Part shown: in pieces, positions 9,702-19,564 of the stretch | How positions within the stretch are numbered: the stretch's first letter is position 1 | Layout: each line of letters opens with the position of its first letter | Assembly: GCF_900111145.1 (NCBI RefSeq) | Contig: NZ_FOIR01000002.1 | Span: 868,001 to 932,000, forward strand | DNA: 64,000 nt | Direction: 5' to 3' | Source: Roseivirga pacifica | Lineage (GTDB): Bacteria; Bacteroidota; Bacteroidia; Cytophagales; Cyclobacteriaceae | Notes under the pieces: model-generated | What the model saw: the letters and a program-made list of their open reading frames with translations, nothing else | Databases searched by the model: none | What the model was told of the DNA's origin: nothing | Made by a program: the position numbers and the translations under genes

Positions 9702-10286
9702 TTACTCTATTACCTGCGCATCTTGTGGCAAAAGTGATTTGAAATGACGCACCCTAAAGGCTACAAAGATAAGCGAAACGCCAATAGAAATAATCCCAAG
9801 CCCCGCAATTACAACAATTACTGTTGCGCCAAAAAGTGGATTTAAAATCATTAGAATACCAAAAAGACCGTTGAGCCCTCCTAAGAATAGCACCAACCAC
9901 CAGTAACCATTGTCGTGACGCTTGAGCTCAAAAGCAACACCAGACAAAAGTGCTCCTTTTAACAGAATCCAAAAGCCTACATAAAGCGGCAACACGCGCA
10001 TTCCAACTTCTGGATACATAATTAGACTAATGCCCAAGAGCGCTGACATGCAACCAATAGCCAAATGCCAGCCCCAACCATGCATGCGGGTTCTATTGGT
10101 AATGGAAAAGAAAATATCGCCAATACCATCGAAGAACATCCCAATGGCTAAAAGCACGGTGAGCGCCACAAAACTTTCGGCCGGCACCGACATGATATAA
10201 AACCCTAGGATGATAAAAATGGCACCCATAATAATGAATACCCACCAGTTATTAGCAGCTGCTTTAATGTCTTGTAAAAGGCCCAT
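9702..10286 (-). CDS. HdeD family (DUF308) membrane protein
   Basis: Integral inner-membrane protein of 194 residues with about six hydrophobic segments arranged as repeated pairs, as in HdeD/DUF308 proteins. It opens LLQDIKAAANNWWVFIIMGAIFIILGFYI and has repeated motifs of the type G-x-x-x-I-L-G. The E. coli relative is linked to acid resistance, but members of this family are widespread and mostly uncharacterised, so the role here is open. The gene is transcribed away from the leu terminator and is probably a single-gene unit. Confidence 0.85.
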   Translation of the reverse strand: MGLLQDIKAAANNWWVFIIMGAIFIILGFYIMSVPAESFVALTVLLAIGMFFDGIGDIFFSITNRTRMHGWGWHLAIGCMSALLGISLIMYPEVGMRVLPLYVGFWILLKGALLSGVAFELKRHDNGYWWLVLFLGGLNGLFGILMILNPLFGATVIVVIAGLGIISIGVSLIFVAFRVRHFKSLLPQDAQVIE

Positions 10287-10430
10287 AGTAAAGGTTGATG
10301 TTTAATTTTCAGAAGATAGGAAAAAGCAACCAAACTTTCGGAGCATGATGCTACTAATTGTTTGAATAATATTATTGAGAAAGTGTACTGAGTAGCTAGT
10401 ACCAAGTATTGGGGTGTGATATTCAGCATA

Positions 10431-10466
10431 AAAAGCAAAAGCCCTGTACAAAGCAGTACAGGGCCT
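10431..10466 (-). terminator. intrinsic terminator of the leu operon
   Basis: Perfect 9-bp stem GCCCTGTAC/GTACAGGGC with loop TGCTTT (minus strand), followed by TTTTGCTTTTT. It lies about 50 bp after the leuB stop. Confidence 0.85.
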
Positions 10467-10512
10467 TCCAAACCAAATAAACCTATAGATAGGTTATCTT
10501 CAAATAGGGCGC

Positions 10513-11625
10513 TTAAATAATTGTGCTAAGGCCCATTTTAATATTCATTGATGAACCACTGTCTTCACCTTCAAGAATATGATTGGCGATAAAATCACCT
10601 ACTCTATCTGTTCCAACTGGGTTCTCTTTTGTCAAATCTTCAGTTACCATTCCATTTCTCAACGAAGCATTCACTGCTTGTCGTACCTCAATGGCCTCAT
10701 CAATTAAACCGAGGTGATCGAGCATCATAGCAGCGGAAAGAATAGTTGCCAACGGGTTCGCAATGTTCTTGCCGGCACCCTGCGGATAAGAACCGTGAAT
10801 TGGCTCGAACATCGCTGACTTCTCTCCTACCGAAGCAGAAGGCAACAAACCCAACGAACCACCAATTACACTGGCCTCGTCAGAGATAATATCGCCAAAC
10901 ATGTTTTCTGTCAAAATCACATCAAACTGCTTTGGATTTTGAATCATCTGCATGGCTGCGTTGTCTACAAACATGGCTTCTAAGGCCACATCTGGGTATT
11001 CCTTGGCAATGGCAGTTACTCTTTCCCTCCAAAGCCTTGAAGTTTCAAGCACATTAGCCTTATCCACCAACATGAGTTTTTTATTACGGTTTTGAGCCGC
11101 TTGGAATGCCAAATGTGCAATTCTGTCAATCTCATAGTTTGAATAAGTACAGTTATCGTATGCACCATCTTCAGTTCTGCCTTTTTCGCCAAAGTATATA
11201 CCGCCAGTCAACTCACGATACACTACGAAATCGGCACCACGTACACGCTCAGTTTTTAGCGGAGACATGTGCAAAAGGCTGTCATAAGCCGTAACCGGAC
11301 GAACGTTGGCAAACAAACCAAGGCTCTTTCTGAGCTTGAGTAATCCCTGCTCAGGGCGCACCTTAGCCGAAGGATCATTATCATATTTTGGATGACCAAT
11401 GGCGCCAAAAAGAAAAGCATCAGAAGCTTCGCAAACTGCCAATGTTTCGTCAGGCAAAGGGTTACCAGTTTTGTCTATGGCAATTGCTCCAACATCGCCA
11501 TAATTATATTCAAAAGTGTGGCCATGCTTTTCTGCAATGGCATTCAAAACTTTAACCGCTTCGCGCGTTACTTCGGGGCCAATTCCATCGCCCGGTAGTA
11601 CGCCAATATTCTTCTTTACTCCCAT
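10513..11625 (-). CDS. leuB: 3-isopropylmalate dehydrogenase
   Basis: Oxidises and decarboxylates 3-isopropylmalate to 2-oxoisocaproate with NAD+, the third step of leucine synthesis. The 370-residue protein shows the family pattern: ...LPGDGIGPEVTREAVKVL near the N-terminus, the substrate loop VVYRELTGGIYFGEKGR, VDKANVLETSRLWRE, the metal-site stretch ENMFGDIISDEASVIGGSLG, and the NAD motif EPIHGSYPQGAGKNIANP. Its ATG overlaps the leuD stop by one base (TGATG), indicating tight coupling. It is the last gene of leuA-leuC-leuD-leuB and is followed by a good terminator. Confidence 0.97.
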   Translation of the reverse strand: MGVKKNIGVLPGDGIGPEVTREAVKVLNAIAEKHGHTFEYNYGDVGAIAIDKTGNPLPDETLAVCEASDAFLFGAIGHPKYDNDPSAKVRPEQGLLKLRKSLGLFANVRPVTAYDSLLHMSPLKTERVRGADFVVYRELTGGIYFGEKGRTEDGAYDNCTYSNYEIDRIAHLAFQAAQNRNKKLMLVDKANVLETSRLWRERVTAIAKEYPDVALEAMFVDNAAMQMIQNPKQFDVILTENMFGDIISDEASVIGGSLGLLPSASVGEKSAMFEPIHGSYPQGAGKNIANPLATILSAAMMLDHLGLIDEAIEVRQAVNASLRNGMVTEDLTKENPVGTDRVGDFIANHILEGEDSGSSMNIKMGLSTII

Positions 11626-12212
11626 CAGTATACCGTTCTAGAAGCCTCAAAGGCCTCAATTTCCTCCTTAATATTTACTAAATAGTCAATGTCATCATAG
11701 CCATTCAACATGCACTCCTTTTTGTAAGGATTTACATCGAAAGCCTCGCTTTTACCATTAAAAGTAATGTTTTGCGCTACTAAATCGACTGAAATTTCTG
11801 TAGATGGATTTTGATGAATTGCCTCAATCAACTCCTGTAAAAAGGGCTCCGATACCTGCACAGGCAGGAGCCCATTGTTAAGTGCATTACCCTTAAAAAT
11901 GTCAGCAAAAAAGCTTGAAACCACTACTTTAAAACCATAGTCGTAAAGCGACCAAGCTGCATGCTCTCGCGAAGAACCGCAACCAAAATTTCTTCCGGCA
12001 ACTAGTATCTCCCCACTGTATTTATCATCATTAAGCGCAAAATCTTCTTTAGGCGAATCATCCTTATTAAATCGCCAATCTCTGAACAGGTTATCACCAA
12101 AGCCATCTCTAGAAGTTGCCTTCAGAAAACGGGCCGGAATGATCTGGTCAGTATCAATGTCTTCAATCGGTAAAGGAACCGCAGCAGATGTTACTTTTTC
12201 AAACTTCTCCAT
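11625..12212 (-). CDS. leuD: 3-isopropylmalate dehydratase, small subunit
   Basis: Forms the isopropylmalate isomerase with LeuC and provides the swivelling substrate-recognition domain. The 195-residue protein contains [14 protein letters not shown], the [14 protein letters not shown] loop and GLLPVQV, all diagnostic for the bacterial LeuD type. It begins 1 bp after leuC ends and overlaps leuB by one base, so the three genes are clearly one transcript. Confidence 0.97.
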   Translation of the reverse strand: MEKFEKVTSAAVPLPIEDIDTDQIIPARFLKATSRDGFGDNLFRDWRFNKDDSPKEDFALNDDKYSGEILVAGRNFGCGSSREHAAWSLYDYGFKVVVSSFFADIFKGNALNNGLLPVQVSEPFLQELIEAIHQNPSTEISVDLVAQNITFNGKSEAFDVNPYKKECMLNGYDDIDYLVNIKEEIEAFEASRTVY

Positions 12213-12213
12213 C

Positions 12214-13608
12214 CTAATTCAAATACTCGTTTATATCTACAATTTTACCTTCAATAGCAGTTACCGCTGCCACTAGTGGACTCGCCAGTAATGTTCTTGC
12301 TCCTGGCCCTTGTCTACCCTCAAAGTTTCTGTTTGAGGTAGATACACAATAGGCACCAGCCGGCACTTTGTCCTCATTCATACCTAAGCATGCAGAACAG
12401 CCTGGCTCGCGCAGTTCAAAACCGGCTTCTTCTAACACCTTGTCGATACCTTCGGCTTTGGCTTGCTTTTCTACCTGCTTCGAGCCCGGTACAATCATGG
12501 CATTTACATTCAAAGCCTTCTTTTTACCACGCACATAATCCGCTACAATTCTCAAATCTTCAATTCGAGAATTAGTGCAGCTTCCTATAAACACATAGTC
12601 GATTGGCTTGCCAAGCAGAGATTCTCCTGGCTCAAAGCCCATGTACTTAAGCGACTTAGAAAAACTTTCTTTGTTGGAAGCCTCAATTAAGCCAGGGATA
12701 TTCCCATTCAGCTTAATGCCCATACCCGGATTGGTCCCGTAGGTAATCATGGCTTCAATATCTTGGGCAGGGAAAACATACTCCTGATCGAAAGTCGCAC
12801 CTTCATCAGTTTTTAGGGTTTCCCAATAGGCTACTGCCTCTTCAAATTTCTCTCCTTGTGGAGCGAATTCTCTGCCTTTAATATAGTCGTAAGTAATTTG
12901 GTCAGGGGCGATCATTCCACCTCTAGCGCCCATCTCGATACTCATATTACAGATGGTCATTCGGGCTTCCATAGAAAGCGAACGAATTGCAGAACCAGCG
13001 TACTCGATAAAGTAACCTGTTCCTCCTGCGGCTGTCAATTTCGAAATGATGTAAAGAATAATATCCTTTGCCAAAACGCCCTTCTTGAGCTCACCATCGA
13101 TGATAATGCGCATGGTCTTTGGCTTCGATTGCAGCAAACACTGCGTGGCCATTACCTGCGCCACTTGGCTAGTACCAATACCAAATGCAATGGCACCGAA
13201 AGCCCCGTGTGTAGACGTATGCGAATCGCCACAAACCATTGTTCTACCCGGTTGGGTAATACCTAGTTCAGGCCCAATTACATGTACAATTCCTTGAAAC
13301 GGGTGTCCAAGTCCATACAGTTCTACATTATGCTTTTCACAATTTTCAATCAGTTTGTCCACCTGCTGGCGCGAAAGCGCTTCTTGAATAGGCAAATGCT
13401 GATCTTTGGTCGGAACGTTATGGTCGGGCGTTGCCACCATTTGATCCTTCCTAAAAAGCGGAAGTCCACGCTTTTCTAATTCTGCAAAAGCTTGTGGACT
13501 TGTAACTTCGTGTATTAAATGTCTGTCGATGTAAAGGACATCCTGTCCTCCTTCAAGGCTTTTGACTACGTGTGAGTCCCAAACCTTATCGAATAAAGTC
13601 TTCGCCAT
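12214..13608 (-). CDS. leuC: 3-isopropylmalate dehydratase, large subunit
   Basis: Catalytic 4Fe-4S subunit that isomerises 2-isopropylmalate to 3-isopropylmalate. At 464 residues it is of normal length. The cluster cysteines lie in [13 protein letters not shown] and in [34 protein letters not shown] and [20 protein letters not shown] are further aconitase-family signatures. It lies between leuA (9 bp upstream) and leuD (1 bp downstream). Confidence 0.97.
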   Translation of the reverse strand: MAKTLFDKVWDSHVVKSLEGGQDVLYIDRHLIHEVTSPQAFAELEKRGLPLFRKDQMVATPDHNVPTKDQHLPIQEALSRQQVDKLIENCEKHNVELYGLGHPFQGIVHVIGPELGITQPGRTMVCGDSHTSTHGAFGAIAFGIGTSQVAQVMATQCLLQSKPKTMRIIIDGELKKGVLAKDIILYIISKLTAAGGTGYFIEYAGSAIRSLSMEARMTICNMSIEMGARGGMIAPDQITYDYIKGREFAPQGEKFEEAVAYWETLKTDEGATFDQEYVFPAQDIEAMITYGTNPGMGIKLNGNIPGLIEASNKESFSKSLKYMGFEPGESLLGKPIDYVFIGSCTNSRIEDLRIVADYVRGKKKALNVNAMIVPGSKQVEKQAKAEGIDKVLEEAGFELREPGCSACLGMNEDKVPAGAYCVSTSNRNFEGRQGPGARTLLASPLVAAVTAIEGKIVDINEYLN

Positions 13609-13617
13609 TTCCTCCTA

Positions 13618-14781
13618 TTAAACCGCTACTTTATGCTTTACTTCTGCAATTCGATGCAAATCATCGTCATGCACTTCTTTTAATGAATCTGCTACTTTTA
13701 AAAATTCTGGATAAACCACATCCAATTCGTCTCTGGTGAGCTCGTAACCAAGGTTCTTCAATCTATAAGCCAAAGCGGCACGACCGCTACGGGCAGTTAA
13801 AATGATAGAAGAATGATCTACCCCAACATCAAGCGGATCGATAATCTCGTAAGTCTCGCGCTTCTTAATCACGCCATCTTGGTGAATTCCACTAGAGTGG
13901 GCAAATGCATTCGCTCCAACAATCGCCTTATTTGGCTGCACCGGAACACGCATGGTGTCAGACACATAGCGAGAAATTGCATTCAACTGCTTGGTGTCAA
14001 TATCTGTGTATTTCAACAAATCAGGGTGTTGACGCATAACCATCACTACTTCTTCTAAAGCAGTATTTCCTGCACGTTCACCAATACCATTGATGGTACA
14101 CTCAATTTGCCTTGCTCCATTAACTACTCCGGCAATCGAGTTGGCCGTAGCCATGCCCAAATCATTATGACAGTGTGTAGAAAGAATTACATTCTCCACA
14201 CCTTTTACATTGTCTTGTAGGTATTTGATCTTGGCACCGTATTCGCTTGGCAGGCAATAGCCTGTGGTATCAGGAATATTAAGCACCGTGGCACCGGCTT
14301 TTACCGCCTGCTCACATACATAAGCCAAAAACTCATTGTCTGTTCTACCAGCATCTTCGGCATAAAATTCCACATCTTCTACATACTTTTTGGCTAGCTT
14401 AACTGCTGCCACAGCTCTCTCCACCACCTTCTCTTGTGTGGTTCTCAGTTTGTATTGAATATGCGATTCGGAAGTACCTATTCCTGTATGAATTCTCGGT
14501 CTTTTAGCCTTTTCGAGCGCTTCAGCAGCGGTAATAATATCCTTTTCAACTGCTCTGCTCAGTCCACAAACAGTGGCATGCTTTACCACTTTTGCTATCT
14601 CCACTACCGACTCAAAATCACCTGGGCTGGAAATCGGAAAGCCCGCTTCGATCACGTCAACCCCTAGGGCCTCTAGACGTGCTGCAACCGCTACTTTTTC
14701 GGCAGTGTTCAATTTGCACCCAGGCACCTGTTCGCCATCTCTCAGTGTCGTATCGAAGATTTGTATTTTTTGTTGATCCAT
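13618..14781 (-). CDS. leuA: 2-isopropylmalate synthase, short form
   Basis: Condenses acetyl-CoA with 2-oxoisovalerate in the first committed step of leucine synthesis. The TIM-barrel motifs are clear: [16 protein letters not shown] at the N-terminus, [17 protein letters not shown], and [31 protein letters not shown] lies in the linker region. The protein is 387 residues, whereas classical LeuA is about 500. The C-terminal LeuA dimer (allosteric, leucine-binding) domain is therefore absent, and feedback inhibition by leucine at that site would not be expected. Homocitrate or citramalate synthase activity is possible by family, but the position in front of leuCDB argues for LeuA. It is the first gene of the operon. 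Confidence 0.93.
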   Translation of the reverse strand: MDQQKIQIFDTTLRDGEQVPGCKLNTAEKVAVAARLEALGVDVIEAGFPISSPGDFESVVEIAKVVKHATVCGLSRAVEKDIITAAEALEKAKRPRIHTGIGTSESHIQYKLRTTQEKVVERAVAAVKLAKKYVEDVEFYAEDAGRTDNEFLAYVCEQAVKAGATVLNIPDTTGYCLPSEYGAKIKYLQDNVKGVENVILSTHCHNDLGMATANSIAGVVNGARQIECTINGIGERAGNTALEEVVMVMRQHPDLLKYTDIDTKQLNAISRYVSDTMRVPVQPNKAIVGANAFAHSSGIHQDGVIKKRETYEIIDPLDVGVDHSSIILTARSGRAALAYRLKNLGYELTRDELDVVYPEFLKVADSLKEVHDDDLHRIAEVKHKVAV

Positions 14782-14953
14782 CGTTTATTTGATCGCTGTT
14801 CTGTCTTTAATACTTACCTTACTTTCTATTAACTCAATTTATGGAGGCCTTGCTGGTGCACAATGGTAGAAGCCAATTCTTCTACTATTTCAATTCAGAC
14901 AGAACCCTAAGTATTTAATTGATTATCAAAAACATAGACATTAGTCATTTACA
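14782..14953. promoter_or_regulatory. divergent control region between leuA and the TPR-like gene
   Basis: 172 bp shared by two divergent genes. It contains a 7-bp inverted repeat GTAGAAG...CTTCTAC (14866-14885) that could be an operator. No leucine-rich leader peptide and no intrinsic terminator were found, in contrast to the ilv-thr control region. Confidence 0.4.
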
Positions 14954-16498
14954 ATGGCAAACAGTAAAACAGACCCTCTATTTGAGCTAATAAAATCGTT
15001 GAATAAAACTGAAAAGCGACACTTTCGCCTGTTTGCCAAGCGCAGTGGCAACACGGACAATGTGAAGTTCATCAAACTGTTCGATGCCATGGAATCGATG
15101 AGAAACTATGACGATCAGGCGATTTTGAAAAAAGTTAAGTCGATAAAAAAAGTCCAACTTTCCAATCAAAAAGCGAACCTTTACAAGCAAATTCTGGCCA
15201 GCTTAAGGCAGTATCATATCGGCCAGAATATCGACATACAGTTGCGTGAACAGCTCGATCACGCCAAGGTGCTCTACAACAAAGGTTTTTACAAGCAAGC
15301 TTTGAAAATGCTAGACAAAACTAAATCGGTAGCAGCACAAAACAAGCACTTTACCATTGCGCTAGAAGTAATGGAATTCGAAAAACTAATTGAATCTCAA
15401 TACATTACAAGAAGTATTGAAAACCGTGCAGAAGAACTCACAAATGCCGTTCAGGAGACTATCGAAATTGTAAGTTCGGCCCATAAACTATCTAACCTAA
15501 CGCTAAACCTTTACAGCCTTTACCTTAAAAAAGGCTATGCACAAGATGAGTCTGACTTTCAGCGAATTCGAGCATATTTCAAGGAAAATTTGCCCGAACT
15601 CGACTGGGATAATCTCACTTTTTATGAGCGTTTGTATTTCCACCAAGCACATGTTTGGTACAACAAAATATTGCAGGATTTCCCAAGCGTTTATAAGCAC
15701 GCCTTGGCTTGGGTAGAGCTTTTTAAGCAAAACCCTGAAATGGTACAAAAGCAGCAGGTACACTTTATTAAGGGATACAGTAACTTGCTCGATGCGCTCT
15801 TTCAACTACAATACTACACTAAGTTTTGTGAGGTTTTGGCGGAGGTTGAAACGCTTAGCAAAGACAAAAACATTGTTACCGACTTAAACACTGAGGTACT
15901 GATTTTCAAATTTTTATACATCTCGAAAATCAACAAGTACTTTATGGAAGGCAACTTTAAACAAGGCGTAAAGCTTATTCCTGAAATACTCGAAAAACTG
16001 GAGCTTTATAAGGAGCAAATTGATCCGGAAAGGGTACTCATGATGTACTACAAATTTGCATCGTTGTATTTCGGAAATGCGGACTATCGCAAGACCATTT
16101 TTTACCTCAACAAGATCATTTACTTTAAGGATGTAAAGCTGCGCGAAGACATTCACTGTTTTGCAAGAATTTTGAGCCTGATTGCCCACTTTGAAGACGG
16201 CCAAGATTACCAATTGGAATATCAGATTAAATCTACTTTTCAGTTTATTGGTAAAATGAATGAGCAGCAGCAAGTTCAGAAAGAGATTTTCCAGTTTTTG
16301 CGTAAATCAGGGAAAATCACTCCTGATGAGCTTAAAAGTGAGTTTAAAGGACTTTACAATCGACTAGAAAGACTCAATGAAGACCCTTCGGAACGCAGAC
16401 CTTTCCTCTACTTGGACATTTTATCTTATCTAAAATCGCGCATAGAAAACCGCCCTGTAGACGAAGTGGTTCAAGAGAAATTTAGGACGCTAAAGTAG
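14954..16498 (+). CDS. TPR-like helical protein of unknown function (paralogue 1)
   Basis: A 514-residue soluble, almost entirely helical protein with no signal peptide. It begins with a conserved basic block (DPLFELIKSLNKTEKRHFRLF, then AKRSG and KFIKLFDAM, about residues 7-46). That is followed by repeated helical pairs resembling tetratricopeptide repeats. A protein of nearly the same length with the same N-terminal block is encoded at 50205-51746 in this window. I do not recognise a characterised family member. The gene is head-to-head with leuA, and its paralogue is head-to-head with gltB, which hints at a link to amino-acid metabolism. The N-terminal helix block followed by TPRs is reminiscent of RRNPP-type sensors, but a helix-turn-helix could not be confirmed by eye. 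Confidence 0.75.
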   Translation: MANSKTDPLFELIKSLNKTEKRHFRLFAKRSGNTDNVKFIKLFDAMESMRNYDDQAILKKVKSIKKVQLSNQKANLYKQILASLRQYHIGQNIDIQLREQLDHAKVLYNKGFYKQALKMLDKTKSVAAQNKHFTIALEVMEFEKLIESQYITRSIENRAEELTNAVQETIEIVSSAHKLSNLTLNLYSLYLKKGYAQDESDFQRIRAYFKENLPELDWDNLTFYERLYFHQAHVWYNKILQDFPSVYKHALAWVELFKQNPEMVQKQQVHFIKGYSNLLDALFQLQYYTKFCEVLAEVETLSKDKNIVTDLNTEVLIFKFLYISKINKYFMEGNFKQGVKLIPEILEKLELYKEQIDPERVLMMYYKFASLYFGNADYRKTIFYLNKIIYFKDVKLREDIHCFARILSLIAHFEDGQDYQLEYQIKSTFQFIGKMNEQQQVQKEIFQFLRKSGKITPDELKSEFKGLYNRLERLNEDPSERRPFLYLDILSYLKSRIENRPVDEVVQEKFRTLK

Positions 16499-16528
16499 GC
16501 CTGATTGAAAAAGCTAACTGAGAAGAGG

Positions 16529-17212
16529 CTAGTTGCTCACCACTGTAGAAACTACAATTGATGTTGTAATCGCAAGCATAATAGCGGCTTGAATTTCGCG
16601 AATGCTTTTGTTCACTACGCTGCTTACCTGTACATCTTTGGTTACTTCTTTGATCTTTTTCTTCACCATTTTGTAGTCATCCTTGCTTCTGAAGGCTTCT
16701 TTCGTCAAGTCGGACACATCTATCAGACTAAGTAACATCACGTCATGCGCATCGGCTTTAGCGCCATGCAGCATCACATCGTCTAGGCGCTGGCGCACCT
16801 TACTTTCTGGTGTTAAATCGGTAGTTGGGTATTTATCGTTAGGAATCAACCAGAGGATTTTGTGTTCTTCCTTTTTAAGGATGCCCTTATTGATCAGGCG
16901 CTGCAAAGTGTCTTGCTTCAATTCATTCGCCTTTTTAGCCAAGTGCTGAATGCAAGTTTTTACACTGCAGTCTTTATTCTCCTTTACATAGTCAATCGCC
17001 TTGTTAAGGGCCATTTCCTTCTCATAAGTAGAATCCTTAAGCTTCACTTTATCATCTTCAATGGCAATTTTACCGCGAATGGCCAACTCTAATAAAATAG
17101 CTCCTGCAAAACCATAGTGCAAATGCGTGGAACTCGTTACAAACTGCCCCTTGTCATCGTCCAAGGCAATCAACAAATACTCCTCTAATAAATTCAGCTT
17201 GGCATTCTCCAT
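16529..17212 (-). CDS. GPP34 (GOLPH3-like) family protein
   Basis: A 227-residue protein of the GPP34 family, whose eukaryotic member GOLPH3 binds phosphatidylinositol-4-phosphate on the Golgi. Bacterial functions are mostly unknown. Family features seen are the opening NLLEEYLLIALDDDKG, followed by GFAGAILLELAIRGKI, and the helical middle that ends with LSLIDVSDL. The C-terminus has a hydrophobic stretch (IQAAIMLAITTSIVVSTVV) that could be a membrane tail, consistent with peripheral membrane localisation. It follows thrC by 70 bp on the same strand and may be read through from the ilv-thr block. It converges on the TPR-like gene with a 30-bp gap. Confidence 0.82.
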   Translation of the reverse strand: MENAKLNLLEEYLLIALDDDKGQFVTSSTHLHYGFAGAILLELAIRGKIAIEDDKVKLKDSTYEKEMALNKAIDYVKENKDCSVKTCIQHLAKKANELKQDTLQRLINKGILKKEEHKILWLIPNDKYPTTDLTPESKVRQRLDDVMLHGAKADAHDVMLLSLIDVSDLTKEAFRSKDDYKMVKKKIKEVTKDVQVSSVVNKSIREIQAAIMLAITTSIVVSTVVSN

Positions 17213-17282
17213 TTTCGACCCTTTCGTTGCTAGTAAAAATTAGCGAAGCTTAAAGTTGGGATTTTTTTTGAAGTCGACAAGG

Positions 17283-18569
17283 TTATTTGGCCATCAAATA
17301 CGCTTTGAACTCATCGAACGAGCTGCTAACCGATCTTGCCGTTTTCTCCTTTTTCATTAAGTCATTTGCAAAAGCAGGTATTTCCAGCTCCTCTCCCAAT
17401 GCTTGAGCCATAGTTGGTGCAAACTTAACAGGGTGCGCTGTTTCCAGAAAAACACCTTGCTGACCAACTTTTAGCTTTTCCTTCAAGCCAGCATAACCAA
17501 TTGCTCCATGTGGGTCACAGAGATAGTCAGTGGATGCTTTACATGCCTTTATGGTTCTTAATATTTCCTCATCACTCAAACTAAACCCATCAACATCGGC
17601 TATCAAGTCATCGAATGAGTGGTGATAAAGCTCGAGCATACGAGGGAAGTTACTCGGTTTACTCACGTCCATCGCGTTGGCATAAGTTGCAATGGTTGGC
17701 CGCGGATCGAACTCACAGCTTTCTAAATAACGTGGTACCACATCGTTGGCATTGGAACACGCCAAGAAATGGCCAAGCGGAAAGCCCATGCGTTTTGCCA
17801 GCATTCCAGCCGTAATATTGCCATAGTTGCCACTCGGAACCGCAATTAAAGCAGCAGGATCACTCAATTCGAGCGCCATTTTCGCAAAGTAAATCGACTG
17901 AGGCATCCATCGCGCTATGTTGATAGAATTGGCAGAGGTAAGCGAAAGTGTTTGGTTTAGTTCTTTATCTAAAAACGCTTGCTTTACGAGCGCTTGGCAG
18001 GCATCAAAATCACCTGCAACTTCCAATGCAGTAATATTTCCACCTAAAGTGGTCAACTGCTTCTCTTGTAAATCGCTGACTTTCCCAGAAGGGTAAAGAA
18101 TAATCACATTCACTCCCTCTACGCCTAAAAAGCCATTGGCTACGGCTCCTCCGGTATCACCCGAGGTGGCCACCAAAATAGTCACTTCCTTATCAGACGT
18201 TTTGGAGAATTGCCCTAGGCAGCGCGCTAAAAACCTAGCGCCAACGTCCTTAAACGCATAAGTTGGCCCATGGAACAACTCGAGCGATTGAATCCCCTCT
18301 TCTACCTGAACCAAAGGAATATCGAAGCTAAAAACTTCTTCAACAATCTGTTTCAACTGATGTTGACTGAATGTTCCCTCTACAAAAGGCCACATCATTT
18401 CGTAGCCAACCGAGACTAAGGAAGCTGCTTTCAGCTTGTTGATTATTTGCTGACTTAATACTGGGATTTCCTCGGGAAAATATAAGCCATTATCGGCAGG
18501 CAAGCTATTGACCACAGCCTCCTCAAAACCAACTTGTGGCGCACTTCTATTCGTACTAAAAAACTTCAC
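17283..18569 (-). CDS. thrC: threonine synthase
   Basis: PLP enzyme that converts O-phosphohomoserine to threonine. The 428-residue protein has the PLP-lysine region HGPTYAFKDVGARFLAR and the phosphate-binding loop ATSGDTGGAVANGFLG. SGKVSDLQEKQLTTLGGNITALEV and SANSINIARWMPQSIYF are also typical of the E. coli-type (class I) enzyme. It follows thrB by 15 bp and is the last thr gene of the ilv-thr block. Confidence 0.97.
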   Translation of the reverse strand: MKFFSTNRSAPQVGFEEAVVNSLPADNGLYFPEEIPVLSQQIINKLKAASLVSVGYEMMWPFVEGTFSQHQLKQIVEEVFSFDIPLVQVEEGIQSLELFHGPTYAFKDVGARFLARCLGQFSKTSDKEVTILVATSGDTGGAVANGFLGVEGVNVIILYPSGKVSDLQEKQLTTLGGNITALEVAGDFDACQALVKQAFLDKELNQTLSLTSANSINIARWMPQSIYFAKMALELSDPAALIAVPSGNYGNITAGMLAKRMGFPLGHFLACSNANDVVPRYLESCEFDPRPTIATYANAMDVSKPSNFPRMLELYHHSFDDLIADVDGFSLSDEEILRTIKACKASTDYLCDPHGAIGYAGLKEKLKVGQQGVFLETAHPVKFAPTMAQALGEELEIPAFANDLMKKEKTARSVSSSFDEFKAYLMAK

Positions 18570-18584
18570 TTTCTTACGCTCCTT

Positions 18585-19508
18585 TTAATCCTTCAAAACC
18601 TCCACTCCTCGTGGATTAATTTTACTCTCATGGAATTTCACCTCTTTACCAATTACCGCATACATTTCTGCAATAACCGTTTTCAGTTCATCCAGCACCG
18701 CATCTTCCTTAAAAAAGGCAAACATTGTAGGTCCAGACCCTGAAAGATTAAAACCATAAGCCCCAAATTCAAGGCACTTTCTTTTTACCTCATCGTAGCC
18801 GGAGATTAAGGTTTTACGGTACGGTTGGGCGAAATAATCGTGCAAGCTGTCCTTGATCAGGTCGAAATCGGCACTGGCCAAACCGTGCACCAAGCCAGCC
18901 ATATTTGCCGCTTGTTTTATGCCTGTTCCTATTGGTAAAGCTTTAGGCAAAATGGCCCTGGCCTCAAAAGTTTTAATTGGAATATCAGGGAAAATAATGA
19001 GTGCTTTTAAGTTTGCCGGAAACGACAAACCAAAGCCCAAATATGGGTCTGTTTGCTGCACAGCCACAAAACCACCCAACATGCATGGCGCAATATTATC
19101 CGCATGCCTGTTACCCGAAGCCACTTGCTCACCATCTAGCGCGTAGTGGATCAGTTCCTTTTTAGAGTGTCCAGTTTTGAGCAACTGACTAGCTGCAAAA
19201 ACACTGGCCACTGCGCTAGATGCCGAAGAGCCAAGCCCACTGCCCGGGGTAAAGTTCTTTTCAATTTTAAGGTGAAAACCACCATCATAATTAATCGCTT
19301 TGCAAAACGATTTTAGCGCAACAGTAGCAACGTTTTTATCAGGATCGAGTGGTAACTCAGCACCAACAGCCTCAATTTCGAATGACTCTGCATCCGTCTT
19401 GGTGAGGGTTAACACATCCCCCATGCCTTCTAAGGCAAAACCAAGAATATCGAAACCAGGCCCCACATTGGAAACTGAAGCCGGAGCAAACACTTTTATA
19501 CTTTCCAT
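18585..19508 (-). CDS. thrB: homoserine kinase
   Basis: Phosphorylates homoserine with ATP. The protein is a 307-residue GHMP kinase with the ATP loop FTPGSGLGSSASSAVASVFA, the N-terminal substrate segment APASVSNVGPGFDILGFAL, and the C-terminal GHMP motif LSGSGPTMFAFF. It sits between thrA (56 bp upstream) and thrC (15 bp downstream) in the order thrA-thrB-thrC, as in enterobacteria. Confidence 0.97.
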   Translation of the reverse strand: MESIKVFAPASVSNVGPGFDILGFALEGMGDVLTLTKTDAESFEIEAVGAELPLDPDKNVATVALKSFCKAINYDGGFHLKIEKNFTPGSGLGSSASSAVASVFAASQLLKTGHSKKELIHYALDGEQVASGNRHADNIAPCMLGGFVAVQQTDPYLGFGLSFPANLKALIIFPDIPIKTFEARAILPKALPIGTGIKQAANMAGLVHGLASADFDLIKDSLHDYFAQPYRKTLISGYDEVKRKCLEFGAYGFNLSGSGPTMFAFFKEDAVLDELKTVIAEMYAVIGKEVKFHESKINPRGVEVLKD

Positions 19509-19564
19509 AAGCTCTTATCGTAATTAGCTGTGAGTGAGCAACATCAATTCACTTATCAACAAAC

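Noticed and set aside
10205-10471. An 88-codon minus-strand frame overlapping the HdeD-like gene start
   Set aside because: It overlaps the HdeD-like gene in another frame and runs into the leu terminator; no domain or start signal supports it.
12856-13266. A 136-codon plus-strand frame inside leuC
   Set aside because: Antisense to the conserved aconitase core; composition rich in Ser, Cys and His as expected of an antisense shadow.
14915-14941. Possible leucine-operon leader peptide MSMFLIIN on the minus strand
   Set aside because: Only one Leu, and no intrinsic terminator or alternative pairing follows before leuA, unlike the ilv-thr leaders.
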